Shown here piece by piece: positions 21,834 to 29,209 of a stretch of DNA of 64,000 nt. Origin of the DNA: Arthrobacter globiformis (GTDB lineage: Bacteria; Actinomycetota; Actinomycetes; Actinomycetales; Micrococcaceae); contig NZ_JAUSZX010000001.1 in NCBI RefSeq assembly GCF_030818015.1, positions 4,340,001-4,404,000 on the forward strand, written 5' to 3'. The translations under genes and the position numbers were made by a program. Numbering within the stretch: the stretch's first letter is position 1; each line of letters starts with the position of its first letter. The notes beneath the pieces are model-generated. The model ran no database searches, was not told where the DNA came from, and saw only the letters and a program-made list of their open reading frames with translations.

Positions 21834-22230
21834 GATGCGACTCCCTTTGCTGTGGAAGCCGGTACCCCGCGACGGAACGGAAAGGACCAAGTGCGACGGT
21901 TACCAGGCTTCAGCATGTGCTTTTGAAGGTTAAGTTGCGCCTGGTAGATAGCTTCCCGGAGTCCGGGTGCCCGCCTTTGGCAACTCGAGATTAGCACCGG
22001 AATGTGGTCCGCGCCATAGTTTTCTGGAACTTTAATTTCGTAATGTGAAATTCGTGTTACCGGCGGTTCACGCGGGCAGTTTCTGCCGCGTCACAAAGCG
22101 CGGCCGTTGACGTCCTCCCGCACCCGATCTACGCTGGTGCCGACCCGCCGCCGTCGGGCAGCATGTCCCCTGGATCAGCAGACAGGACCACTGAGCTGGA
22201 AAGTATCAGCACGCTCAGACAAGGACCCTC
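21834..22230. promoter_or_regulatory. Divergent regulatory region guaD operon / 8-oxoguanine deaminase with structured guaD leader
   Basis: This 397-base gap carries no gene I can support. AATTTC-GTAATGT-GAAATT at 22034-22052 is a perfect operator-type palindrome. On the guaD strand, TACCAGGC (21938-21945) pairs with GCCTGGTA (21900-21907), enclosing a smaller AGCA-CA-TGCT hairpin. A CCCGG-ACT-CCGGG hairpin lies just upstream, at about 21955-21967. These could be a folded 5' leader; no known riboswitch class was recognised. Confidence 0.45.
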
Positions 22231-23625
22231 ATGACCCAGCTCTTTGACTCTCCCTCGACGGTCCCGCAGCCGGAGCCTGAATCCCGGCTCTGGATCCGGA
22301 ACCCGCTGGCTGCCTTCACCGCCAACGGCCTCGACGCCTCGGGCGGCCTGGTGGTAAGCGGCGGCAGGATTGTGGAGGTGCTTGGCGCCGGACGGACGCC
22401 CTCCGCACCCTGCCAGCGGACCTTCGACGCCGGCAGCCACGTTGTGCTCCCCGGCCTGATCAACACCCATCACCACTTCTACCAAACGCTCACCCGCGCA
22501 TGGGGTCCGGTGGCCAACGCTCCCCTGTTCCCCTGGCTGCAGAACCTCTACCCGGTCTGGGCCAGGCTGACCCCGCCGGATCTTGAACTCGCAGCCACCG
22601 TGGCCCTTGCCGAACTGCTGCTCTCCGGCTGCACCACCGCCGCCGACCACCACTATCTCTTCCCCGCGGGGATGGAGGACGCGATCGACGTCGAAATCGG
22701 CGCCGTCCGGCGACTCGGCATGCGGGCCACCCTGACCCGCGGCTCCATGACACTGGGAGAGGACGACGGCGGGCTGCCGCCGCAGTCGACGGTGCAGACA
22801 CCGGAGGCGGTGCTGGCGGACAGTGAGCGTCTGATCAGCGAGTATCACGAGCGCGGAGACGGCGCCGCGATCCAGATTGCGCTGGCGCCCTGCTCGCCGT
22901 TTTCCGTCACCAAGGAGATCATGGCCGAGAGCGCGGCACTGGCGGACCGGCATGACGTCCGGCTGCACACGCACCTCGCGGAGACCCTTGACGAGGAGCA
23001 ATTCTGCCTCGAGACGTTCGGGCTGCGGACCGTGGACTACCTGGACAGCGTGGGCTGGCTGACGGACAGGACGTGGCTGGGCCACGGCATCCATTTCAGC
23101 GACGCTGAAATCGCCCGGCTGGGAGCGGCGGGAACCGCCGTCGCCCATTGCCCGACGTCGAACATGCGCCTCGCGTCCGGCACCGCCCGGGTGCTCGAAC
23201 TGGAGGAAGCGGGCGTGCCCGTGGGGCTGGGAGTGGACGGATCGGCGTCGAACGATGCCTCCAACATGATTCTCGAGGCGCGGCAGGCGCTGTACCTGCA
23301 GCGCCTCCGCTACGGCGCGCAGGTTCCCGTCGAGCGCGCGCTGGGCTGGGCCACCCGCGGGTCGGCGGCGGTGCTGGGACGGCCGGACCTGGGCCAGTTG
23401 GCGCCCGACATGCAGGCGGACCTGGCCCTTTTCCGGCTGGACGACCTGCGGTTCTCCGGCAGCCACGATCCCCTCGCCGCCCTGCTGCTGTGCGCCGCCG
23501 ACCGCGCGGACCGCGTGATGGTGGGCGGCGAGTGGCGCGTGGTGGACGGTCAGATTCCGGGACTGGATGTGGCCGGCCTGGTTGCGGAGCATTCGGCGGC
23601 GGCGCGGCGGCTCGTGAACGGCTGA
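22231..23625 (+). CDS. 8-oxoguanine deaminase / amidohydrolase
   Basis: A 464-residue metal-dependent amidohydrolase of the 8-oxoguanine deaminase / TrzN-AtzA clade. Metal-binding GLINTHHHFYQT (about residues 76-87), the LHTHLAETLDEE segment (about 247-258), LGHGIHFS (about 285-292) and VGLGVDGSASND (about 330-341) are all present. The reaction would be deamination of 8-oxoguanine (or an isocytosine-like base) to urate. That fits its divergent position opposite guanine deaminase and its closeness to uricase. Substrate is assigned from clade and context. Confidence 0.85.
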   Translation: MTQLFDSPSTVPQPEPESRLWIRNPLAAFTANGLDASGGLVVSGGRIVEVLGAGRTPSAPCQRTFDAGSHVVLPGLINTHHHFYQTLTRAWGPVANAPLFPWLQNLYPVWARLTPPDLELAATVALAELLLSGCTTAADHHYLFPAGMEDAIDVEIGAVRRLGMRATLTRGSMTLGEDDGGLPPQSTVQTPEAVLADSERLISEYHERGDGAAIQIALAPCSPFSVTKEIMAESAALADRHDVRLHTHLAETLDEEQFCLETFGLRTVDYLDSVGWLTDRTWLGHGIHFSDAEIARLGAAGTAVAHCPTSNMRLASGTARVLELEEAGVPVGLGVDGSASNDASNMILEARQALYLQRLRYGAQVPVERALGWATRGSAAVLGRPDLGQLAPDMQADLALFRLDDLRFSGSHDPLAALLLCAADRADRVMVGGEWRVVDGQIPGLDVAGLVAEHSAAARRLVNG

Positions 23626-23671
23626 GGCCCCCGCCGTTCCGATGAGGTTGGCCAACTGCTAGCGTGGCGCC

Positions 23672-24925
23672 ATGACTCCGTCGAAGACGCCGGCCGAGAT
23701 CCTGGACGTTGCCGGCACCGAGGTCCGCATCTCGAGCCCGGACAAGGTGGTGTTCCCTGAGCCCGGGCTGACGAAGCTCGACCTGGTGCGCTATTACGTG
23801 GCGGTCGCGGATGGCGCGCTGCGCGGCGCAGGCGGCCGGCCGATGGTGCTCAAGCGCTTCCCGAAGGGGATCGACGCGGAGGCGTTCTTCCAAAAGCGCG
23901 TGCCGGACAACCATCCCGATTTCATTGACACGACGACGCTGCACTACGCGTCGGGGACGTCGGCGGAGGAAGCCGTCATCCGCGACGCCGCGGGCCTGGC
24001 GTGGGTGGTGAATCTTGGCTGCCTCGACCTCAACCCGCATCCGGTCCGCGCCGAGGACCTCGAGCACCCGGACGAGCTGCGGGTGGACCTGGATCCAATG
24101 CCGGGGGTCGACTGGTCGCAGATTGTTGATGTCGCGTATGTCGCGCGGGAGGTGCTCGACGATGTCGGGCTCGTGGGGTGGCCGAAGACGAGCGGGTCCC
24201 GGGGACTCCACATTCTGGTGCGCATCGCCCCGCAGTGGTCGTACAGGGACGTGCGGCTCGCTGCGGAAACCCTCGCCCGGGAAGTCGAAAACCGCGCTCC
24301 CGGCCTCGCCACCGCGCGGTGGTGGAAGGAGGAGCGCGGCGAGAGTGTGTTCGTGGACTTCAACCAGAACGCGAAGGACCGCACGGTGGCATCGGCGTAC
24401 TCGGTGCGGCCGCTGCCTGACGCCCGGGTTTCGACGCCGCTCACCTGGGACGAAGTCCGCTTCGCCCGGCCGGAACAATTCACGGTGCCCACAGTGCTGG
24501 AGCGTTTCGCCGAGATGGGGGACCCACACACCGGCATTGACGACGCCGTGGGAATGCTTGACGGGCTTCTCGCGCTGGCTGCCGAGCTCGGCCCCGCCGA
24601 GAAAGCGCCGCGCGGCGCCAACGGCTCCGGCCGGCGGCAGTCGGTGATGCCGCTCATCGAGGTGGCCCGCACCAAAACCAAACCGGAGGCACTCGCCGCG
24701 CTCGACGAGTGGAAGTCCCGGCATGCGGACGTGGTCCCCGCCCTGCACCCGGCCGATGTGCTTGTCGACGGAATGCGCGGGTCAAGCTCACTCTGGTACC
24801 GGGTGCGGGTGAACCTGCAGCATGTCCCCGAAGCGGAGCGTCCCCCGCAGGAGGAGCTCATCGCCGACTATGACCCGTGGGCCGGCAAGGAGTGGCCGGG
24901 GCGCCCGGGGTCTTCAACGGCCTGA
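23672..24925 (+). CDS. Stand-alone LigD-type DNA polymerase/primase domain protein
   Basis: The 417-residue protein is an archaeo-eukaryotic primase-like polymerase (LigD PolDom). The metal-binding ELRVDLDPMPG (Asp-x-Asp, about residues 137-147) and the SGSRGLHILVRI motif (about 173-184) are clear, as is SVFVDFNQNAKDRTVASAYSVRP with the third Asp. In many bacteria this domain is fused to an ATP-dependent ligase and nuclease for non-homologous end joining. Here it stands alone, and neither Ku nor the ligase is nearby. Residues beyond about 320 form an extra C-terminal region. An end-joining role is inference. Confidence 0.85.
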   Translation: MTPSKTPAEILDVAGTEVRISSPDKVVFPEPGLTKLDLVRYYVAVADGALRGAGGRPMVLKRFPKGIDAEAFFQKRVPDNHPDFIDTTTLHYASGTSAEEAVIRDAAGLAWVVNLGCLDLNPHPVRAEDLEHPDELRVDLDPMPGVDWSQIVDVAYVAREVLDDVGLVGWPKTSGSRGLHILVRIAPQWSYRDVRLAAETLAREVENRAPGLATARWWKEERGESVFVDFNQNAKDRTVASAYSVRPLPDARVSTPLTWDEVRFARPEQFTVPTVLERFAEMGDPHTGIDDAVGMLDGLLALAAELGPAEKAPRGANGSGRRQSVMPLIEVARTKTKPEALAALDEWKSRHADVVPALHPADVLVDGMRGSSSLWYRVRVNLQHVPEAERPPQEELIADYDPWAGKEWPGRPGSSTA

Positions 24926-24937
24926 GGACGCACTAGT

Positions 24938-24992
24938 GGTCCGGCGACACAGAAAAGGTCCGGCGACACCCGAATGCGGGTGTCGCCGGACC
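24938..24992. terminator. Strong hairpin with duplicated left arm after the LigD-type gene
   Basis: GGTCCGGCGACACCC (24957-24971) pairs perfectly with 24978-24992 over a 6-base loop, a 15-bp stem followed by ATTTT. The first 13 bases of the arm also occur as a direct copy at 24938-24950, so the right arm has two possible partners. It probably terminates the upstream gene and the convergent small gene. Confidence 0.75.
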
Positions 24993-25033
24993 ATTTTCGC
25001 GTCATGCGGCGAATACTGCGTCCTTGGCAGCGG

Positions 25034-25207
25034 CTATGGCCGCCTGCCGAAGACCGGAAGCGCCCGGAGCCACCGCGACAGGCTGCCGGAGCGCCGGTCG
25101 CAGTCGGCCGGGATGTAGAAGTCGGGGTCCGTGGCGCCGAACGGCAGGTACAGCTCCTGGCCTGGCGCCGGGAATTCCGCGACGTCGTTCTGATCCTGCG
25201 GGTCCAT
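25034..25207 (-). CDS. Hypothetical 57-residue protein
   Basis: I see a small open frame from ATG 25207 to TAG 25034, with a near-perfect AGGAGGAA ribosome site 5 bases upstream. The peptide begins MDPQDQNDVAEFPAPGQE and continues with an aromatic/acidic YLPFGATDPDFYIPAD segment. It ends with a basic LSRWLRALPVFGRRP tail. No family was recognised. It is divergent from uricase, and the two ATTTC-N8-GAAAT palindromes and a GATTGTGACC element lie in its promoter. Expression is likely, but function is unknown. Confidence 0.6.
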   Translation of the reverse strand: MDPQDQNDVAEFPAPGQELYLPFGATDPDFYIPADCDRRSGSLSRWLRALPVFGRRP

Positions 25208-25246
25208 CTGTTCCTCCTCGTTTCTTGCCTCGCGCTACTCAACGAT

Positions 25247-25284
25247 ATTTCGTATAACGGAAATCAATTTCTGATATGTGAAAT
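25247..25284. promoter_or_regulatory. Pair of IclR-type palindromes between the small ORF and uricase
   Basis: ATTTC-GTATAACG-GAAAT occupies 25247-25264 and ATTTC-TGATATGT-GAAAT occupies 25267-25284, 20 bases apart centre to centre and so on the same DNA face. They match sites near guaD, the NCS1 permease, dctA and iclR. Confidence 0.55.
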
Positions 25285-25415
25285 CTTACGAGCGGCGTTG
25301 GCGGAGCGTCAAGACCCCTCCCCAAACCATCCGGCGCCCCTCGGTCACAATCGGTTTTTTGACTTTGTGATGTACACCACCGACATGCTGCGCTACGCTT
25401 TAAGTCAATTCGTGG

Positions 25416-25565
25416 CCCAGGTCACGTAACCTGGGAGCAGCAGGCAGGGTCGTAATGAGCTGGCATCACAACTGATGTCGGCTCATTTTTTGTTTTGGGT
25501 CGACGCCACAGGAAACGCGTGGGCAACACGCACTTAATTTCTATGTGGGACTTTCGTTCCACATA
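25416..25565 (+). promoter_or_regulatory. Uricase 5' leader with hairpins and an internal intrinsic terminator
   Basis: CCCAGGT (25416-25422) pairs with ACCTGGG (25429-25435). A 15-bp stem (25454-25468 with 25473-25487, two G-U pairs) with a CAAC loop is followed by a T-rich tail to 25496, a canonical rho-independent terminator. TATGTGG (25542-25548) pairs with CCACATA (25559-25565). The uricase ATG is at 25586. This arrangement suggests either attenuation of uricase or a short RNA ending at the terminator. Confidence 0.55.
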
Positions 25566-25585
25566 CCGGAAGTTGGGAACAGACC

Positions 25586-26494
25586 ATGAGCAACAAGATC
25601 GTCCTCGGCCACAACCAGTACGGCAAGGCCGAAGTCCGCGTCGTCAAGATCACCCGCGACACCGACCGCCATGAGATCGAGGACCTGAACGTCACGTCGC
25701 AGCTCCGCGGGGACTTCGAAGCCGCCCACCTCGAAGGCGACAACGCCCACGTGGTGGCCACCGACACCCAGAAGAACACCATCTACGCCTTCGCCCGGGA
25801 AGGCGTCGGCTCCCCCGAGGCTTTCCTGCTGCGCCTCGGCGAGCACTTCACCTCCAGCTTTGACTGGGTCACCGGCGGCCGCTGGGAAGCCGAGTCCTAC
25901 GCCTGGGAACGCATTCAGGCACACGGCAGCGCGCACGACCACTCCTTCGTCCGCAAGGGCCAGGAAGTCCGCACCGCCGTCCTGGTCCGCGACGGCGCAG
26001 CCACCCACCTGATCTCCGGGCTCAAGGACCTGACCGTCCTGAAGTCCACGCAGTCCGGCTTCGTCGGGTACCCAAAGGACAAGTACACCACCCTGCCGGA
26101 AACCACCGACCGCATCCTGGCGACCGATGTCTCGGCCCGCTGGCGCTTCAGGGCCGGCACGGATTTCAGCTCGCTGGACTTCAACAAGAGCTACGAGGAC
26201 GTCAAGAGCCTCCTGCTTGAAGGCTTCACCGAGAAGTACTCCCACGCCCTCCAGCAGACCCTGTTCGACATGGGCGCGAAGGTCCTGGAAGCCCACAGCG
26301 AGATCGAGGAAATCAAGTTCTCGATGCCCAACAAGCACCACTTCCTGGTGGACCTCGCGCCGTTCGGACTCGACAACCCCAACGAGGTCTTCTACGCGGC
26401 CGACCGCCCGTACGGACTCATCGAAGCCACCGTCCTGCGCGACGACGCCGAGGCAGCCGACGCTGCCTGGTCAGGCATCGCCGGCTTCTGCTAG
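25586..26494 (+). CDS. Urate oxidase (cofactor-free uricase)
   Basis: The 302-residue protein has exactly the length of Arthrobacter globiformis uricase and opens MSNKIVLGHNQYGKAEVRVV. It oxidises urate with oxygen to 5-hydroxyisourate and peroxide, without cofactor. Conserved active-site pieces are Lys14, VATDTQKNT (Thr59/Asp60, about 57-65), the SQSGF-like STQSGFVGYPKDKYTTL segment (about 153-170) and the C-terminal NKHHFLVDL (about 250-258). The gene follows a leader with a terminator and is followed by an 18-bp-stem terminator, then a urate-type permease. The downstream HIU hydrolase and OHCU decarboxylase are not adjacent. Confidence 0.96.
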   Translation: MSNKIVLGHNQYGKAEVRVVKITRDTDRHEIEDLNVTSQLRGDFEAAHLEGDNAHVVATDTQKNTIYAFAREGVGSPEAFLLRLGEHFTSSFDWVTGGRWEAESYAWERIQAHGSAHDHSFVRKGQEVRTAVLVRDGAATHLISGLKDLTVLKSTQSGFVGYPKDKYTTLPETTDRILATDVSARWRFRAGTDFSSLDFNKSYEDVKSLLLEGFTEKYSHALQQTLFDMGAKVLEAHSEIEEIKFSMPNKHHFLVDLAPFGLDNPNEVFYAADRPYGLIEATVLRDDAEAADAAWSGIAGFC

Positions 26495-26500
26495 GCCTCG

Positions 26501-26542
26501 GCCGGCCGGCCCGCGGACACCAAAGTCCGCGGGCCGGCCGGC
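26501..26542 (+). terminator. Uricase terminator hairpin
   Basis: GCCGGCCGGCCCGCGGAC (26501-26518) pairs perfectly with 26525-26542 over ACCAAA, an 18-bp GC-only-rich stem 7 bases after the uricase stop. It probably separates or reduces transcription into the permease gene. Confidence 0.8.
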
Positions 26543-26581
26543 ACAGCAAGAATTCCCGGCCCCCGGCCCCACACGACTCAA

Positions 26582-26648
26582 ATTGTTAGCCAGACATTGT
26601 TAGCCAGACGAAGGCGTCTGCCATGAACCAAGAAAGTCTGCCATGAAC
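26582..26648. repeat. Two tandem duplications in the permease leader creating a coupled 7-codon uORF
   Basis: ATTGTTAGCCAGAC is present twice in tandem (26582-26595, 26596-26609). GTCTGCCATGAAC is also present twice (26616-26628, 26636-26648). The second copy contains the real start ATG 26643. The first copy provides ATG 26623, which opens a 7-codon frame (MNQESLP) whose TGA overlaps the permease ATG as ATGA. Confidence 0.7.
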
Positions 26649-28124
26649 ATCACCAAGAAAAGCCGCCCAGCGGCAACCCGCCCGGAAGATCAGCGCCTCT
26701 CGATCGGCAGCACTTTCGCCTACGGGTTCCAGCACGTCCTCACCATGTACGGCGGCATCATCGCGCCGCCCCTGATCATCGGCGCCGCGGCCGGCATGTC
26801 ATCCCAGGACATCGGCCTGCTCATCGCAGCCTGCCTCTTCGTCGGCGGCCTGGCCACCATCCTGCAAACGGTCGGCATCCGCTTCTTCGGCTCCCAGCTC
26901 CCGCTCGTTCAGGGCGTCTCCTTCGCCGGCGTCTCCACCATGGTGGCGATTGTCCACGGCGGCGGCGGAATCCAGGCGGTCTTCGGCTCCGTGATCGCAG
27001 CCTCGCTGATCGGGCTGCTCATCACTCCCCTGTTCTCCAAGATCATCAAGTTCTTCCCGCCGGTCGTCACCGGCACCGTGATCACCACCATCGGCCTCAC
27101 GCTGATGCCGGTGGCCGCCAACTGGGCCATGGGCGGCAACAAGGCGGCCCCCAACTACGGCAGCATGGCCAATATCGGCCTGGCCGCCGCCACCATGGCG
27201 ATCGTCCTGCTGCTGAGCAAGGTGGGCAACGCCGCCATCTCCCGGCTTTCCATCCTCCTCGCGATGGTCCTCGGGACCCTGATCGCCCTCGCTTTCGGCA
27301 TGGCTGACTTCTCCAAGGTGGGCACGGGCGAGATCGTCGCGTTCCCCACCCCGTTCGCCTTCGGTCCGCCGACGTTCGAGATCGCAGCGATCATCTCCAT
27401 GCTGATCGTCATCCTGGTGACGCTCACCGAGACCTCCGCGGACATCATCGCCGTCGGCGAGATCGTGGGCACCAAGGTTGATTCGAAGCGGATCGGCGAC
27501 GGCCTCCGGGCTGACATGCTCTCCAGTGCCATTTCCCCGCTGTTCAACTCGTTCACCCAGAGCGCCTTTGCCCAGAACGTGGGCCTCGTCGCCATCACGG
27601 GCGTCAAGAGCAGGTTCGTCGTCAGCGCCGGCGGCCTCATCCTGGTCATCCTCGGCCTGCTTCCGGTCCTTGGCCGGGTGGTGGCGGCGGTGCCGACGCC
27701 CGTTCTGGGCGGTGCCGGCGTCGTACTCTTTGGAACGGTTGCCGCCAGCGGCATCCGGACGCTCTCCAAGGTGGAGTACCGGAACAACATGAACCTGATC
27801 ATCGTGGCCGCGTCCGTCGGGTTCGGCATGATCCCGATCGCGGCGCCGGCCTTCTACGACCAGTTCCCGTCCTGGTTCAGCACCATCTTCCACTCCGGCA
27901 TCAGCTCGGCAGCGGTCATGGCCATCCTGCTGAACCTGCTGTTCAATCATCTCAAGGCGGGCAACTCGGACAACCAGTCAGTGTTCGTGGCGGGCACCGG
28001 GCGCGTCGTCAAGGAGGAGGAACTGAAGTGCCTCGCCGACGGCGACCGCTTCGAAGGCGGAAAGCTGATCGACTGCGACGGCAAGGAAGTGCCCATCCAG
28101 GCGTCATCCAACTCCGAGCATTAG
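26643..28124 (+). CDS. NCS2-family urate/xanthine permease
   Basis: The 493-residue transporter belongs to the uracil-xanthine permease branch (UacT/PucJ-like). The N-terminal GSTFAYGFQHVLTMYGGIIAPPLIIG segment and QLPLVQGVSFAGVSTM (about residues 86-101) are typical. The signature region after TMS8, around LTETSADIIAVGEIVG and FNSFTQSAFAQNVGLVAITGVKSR, includes the Q/N residues important in this family. Immediate linkage to uricase makes urate the likely substrate. The soluble C-terminus (about 440-493) is acidic. Translation may be coupled to a 7-codon uORF. Confidence 0.88.
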   Translation: MNITKKSRPAATRPEDQRLSIGSTFAYGFQHVLTMYGGIIAPPLIIGAAAGMSSQDIGLLIAACLFVGGLATILQTVGIRFFGSQLPLVQGVSFAGVSTMVAIVHGGGGIQAVFGSVIAASLIGLLITPLFSKIIKFFPPVVTGTVITTIGLTLMPVAANWAMGGNKAAPNYGSMANIGLAAATMAIVLLLSKVGNAAISRLSILLAMVLGTLIALAFGMADFSKVGTGEIVAFPTPFAFGPPTFEIAAIISMLIVILVTLTETSADIIAVGEIVGTKVDSKRIGDGLRADMLSSAISPLFNSFTQSAFAQNVGLVAITGVKSRFVVSAGGLILVILGLLPVLGRVVAAVPTPVLGGAGVVLFGTVAASGIRTLSKVEYRNNMNLIIVAASVGFGMIPIAAPAFYDQFPSWFSTIFHSGISSAAVMAILLNLLFNHLKAGNSDNQSVFVAGTGRVVKEEELKCLADGDRFEGGKLIDCDGKEVPIQASSNSEH

Positions 28125-28134
28125 CGTCCACTTA

Positions 28135-28200
28135 AGCGCGAACGGACACTTGTGGCCCTGTTTCTGCAGAGAAACGGGGCCACAAGTGTCCGTTCGCGCT
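28135..28200. repeat. 31-bp inverted repeat (REP-like element, copy 1)
   Basis: The arms 28135-28165 and 28170-28200 match over 31 positions with a single C/T difference and a 4-base GCAG loop. The element lies between the convergent permease and iclR genes. The sequence GGGCCACAAGTGTCCGTT and most of the arm recur at 51639-51662, so this is a repeated family rather than a private terminator. Confidence 0.85.
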
Positions 28201-28242
28201 CCAAGGCATCGGAATCCGCGGTTAATGGAACGACGGCGGGGG

Positions 28243-28998
28243 TTAGTTTTGGTTGAGCTCGTCCGAGATGGCCTGGGCTGCTTCGCGCAGGAGCGGCACG
28301 GCGCGGTCGGCGAAGGCCTGGTCCACGCGGGAAACGGGCCCCGAGACGGAGATGGCGGTGGGCGTGGGCGCGTTGGGCACGGCCATGGCGAAGCAGCGCA
28401 CGCCGAGCTCCTGCTCCTCCTCGTCAATCGAGTAGCCCCGTTCCCGGATCCGGTTCAGGTCAGCGATCAGGGAATCGAAGTCGCCGATGCTCTTGGCCGT
28501 GGGCGTGGGCATGCCGGTGCGGGTCACGATGCCGCGCACCACCTCGTCGTCCAGCTGCGCCAGGATTGCCTTGCCGACGCCGGTGTCATGCGTATGGGCG
28601 CGGCGGCCTACCTCGGTGAACATGCGCATCGAGTGCAGCGACGGCACCTGCGCCACGTAGATCACCATGTCCGAGTCCAGCACGGCCATGTTGGACGTCT
28701 CCCCCAGCCGGTCCACGAGGGACTTCAGCTGCGGCCGCGCCAGGGCACCGAGCTGCTTGTTGGCGCCTTCGCCGAGCCGGATCAGCCGCGGACCGAGGGC
28801 GTAGCGCCGGTTGGGCAGCTGCCGGATGTATCCCAGCGCCACGAGCGTGCGCAGCAGCCGGTGGATGGTCGGCAGGGGCAGGTCCGTGGAGGAGGAGAGC
28901 TCGCTGAGTGTCACGTCGCCGCCGGCGTCGGTGATCAGTTCCAAAAGTTCAAAGACGCGCTCAACGGACTGCACGCCTCCGGTGGCTTTCTCAGCCAT
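28243..28998 (-). CDS. IclR-family transcriptional regulator
   Basis: The 251-residue regulator has an N-terminal winged helix (about residues 8-65; SVERVFELLELITDAGGDVTLSELSS, LPTIHRLLRTLVALGYI) and a C-terminal IclR effector domain (about 80-245; HDTGVGKAILAQLDDE). Start ATG 28998 follows AGGAGAG. It is divergent from the malic enzyme/malate synthase/ureidoglycine operon, and its promoter carries IclR-type palindromes. Similar sites lie before dctA, the NCS1 permease, guaD and uricase. An AllR-like role, sensing glyoxylate or allantoin-derived signals, is inferred. Confidence 0.88.
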   Translation of the reverse strand: MAEKATGGVQSVERVFELLELITDAGGDVTLSELSSSTDLPLPTIHRLLRTLVALGYIRQLPNRRYALGPRLIRLGEGANKQLGALARPQLKSLVDRLGETSNMAVLDSDMVIYVAQVPSLHSMRMFTEVGRRAHTHDTGVGKAILAQLDDEVVRGIVTRTGMPTPTAKSIGDFDSLIADLNRIRERGYSIDEEEQELGVRCFAMAVPNAPTPTAISVSGPVSRVDQAFADRAVPLLREAAQAISDELNQN

Positions 28999-29036
28999 GT
29001 AGCACTCTCCTGTTGCCTCGAATACGACAACTCTTA

Positions 29037-29158
29037 TCCGCATCGTGAAAAAAGTTGCTTAGACAGCCAAAGATACAGCAAGGCGCCGGGCCGCGTCGAT
29101 GGAACCATTAAGGGCTTGTATTTCCATAAAGAGGATAATAATATCCATAATACGAAAA
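29037..29158. promoter_or_regulatory. iclR / malic-enzyme divergent promoter with three operator-like sites
   Basis: TCCGCATCGTGAAAA at 29037-29051 is the exact reverse complement of the core at 5080-5094 (dctA). TTTCC-ATAAAGA-GGATA lies at 29121-29137 and TATCC-ATAATAC-GAAAA at 29142-29158. The last, read in reverse, shares TGTTTTCGTATT with the aceE palindrome. The sites flank a likely regulator-operon divergent promoter. Confidence 0.55.
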
Positions 29159-29209
29159 CATTCAGCCAACGAGCCCACCCCCGTGATGGGCCCGACAGGA
29201 GGACATTCA

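Noticed and set aside
24974..25429. 151-codon plus-strand frame upstream of uricase
   Set aside because: It starts inside a terminator hairpin, crosses the operator palindromes and lies antisense to the small ORF with a good ribosome site; composition is not protein-like.
25454..25496. Possible terminator of the LigD-type gene
   Set aside because: The gene ends about 530 bases earlier and already has a 15-bp hairpin at 24957-24992, so this terminator must serve another transcript.
28135..28200. CRISPR repeat or insertion-sequence end
   Set aside because: It is one palindrome with a short loop and no spacers, no flanking direct repeats and no transposase; a REP-like element or terminator fits better.
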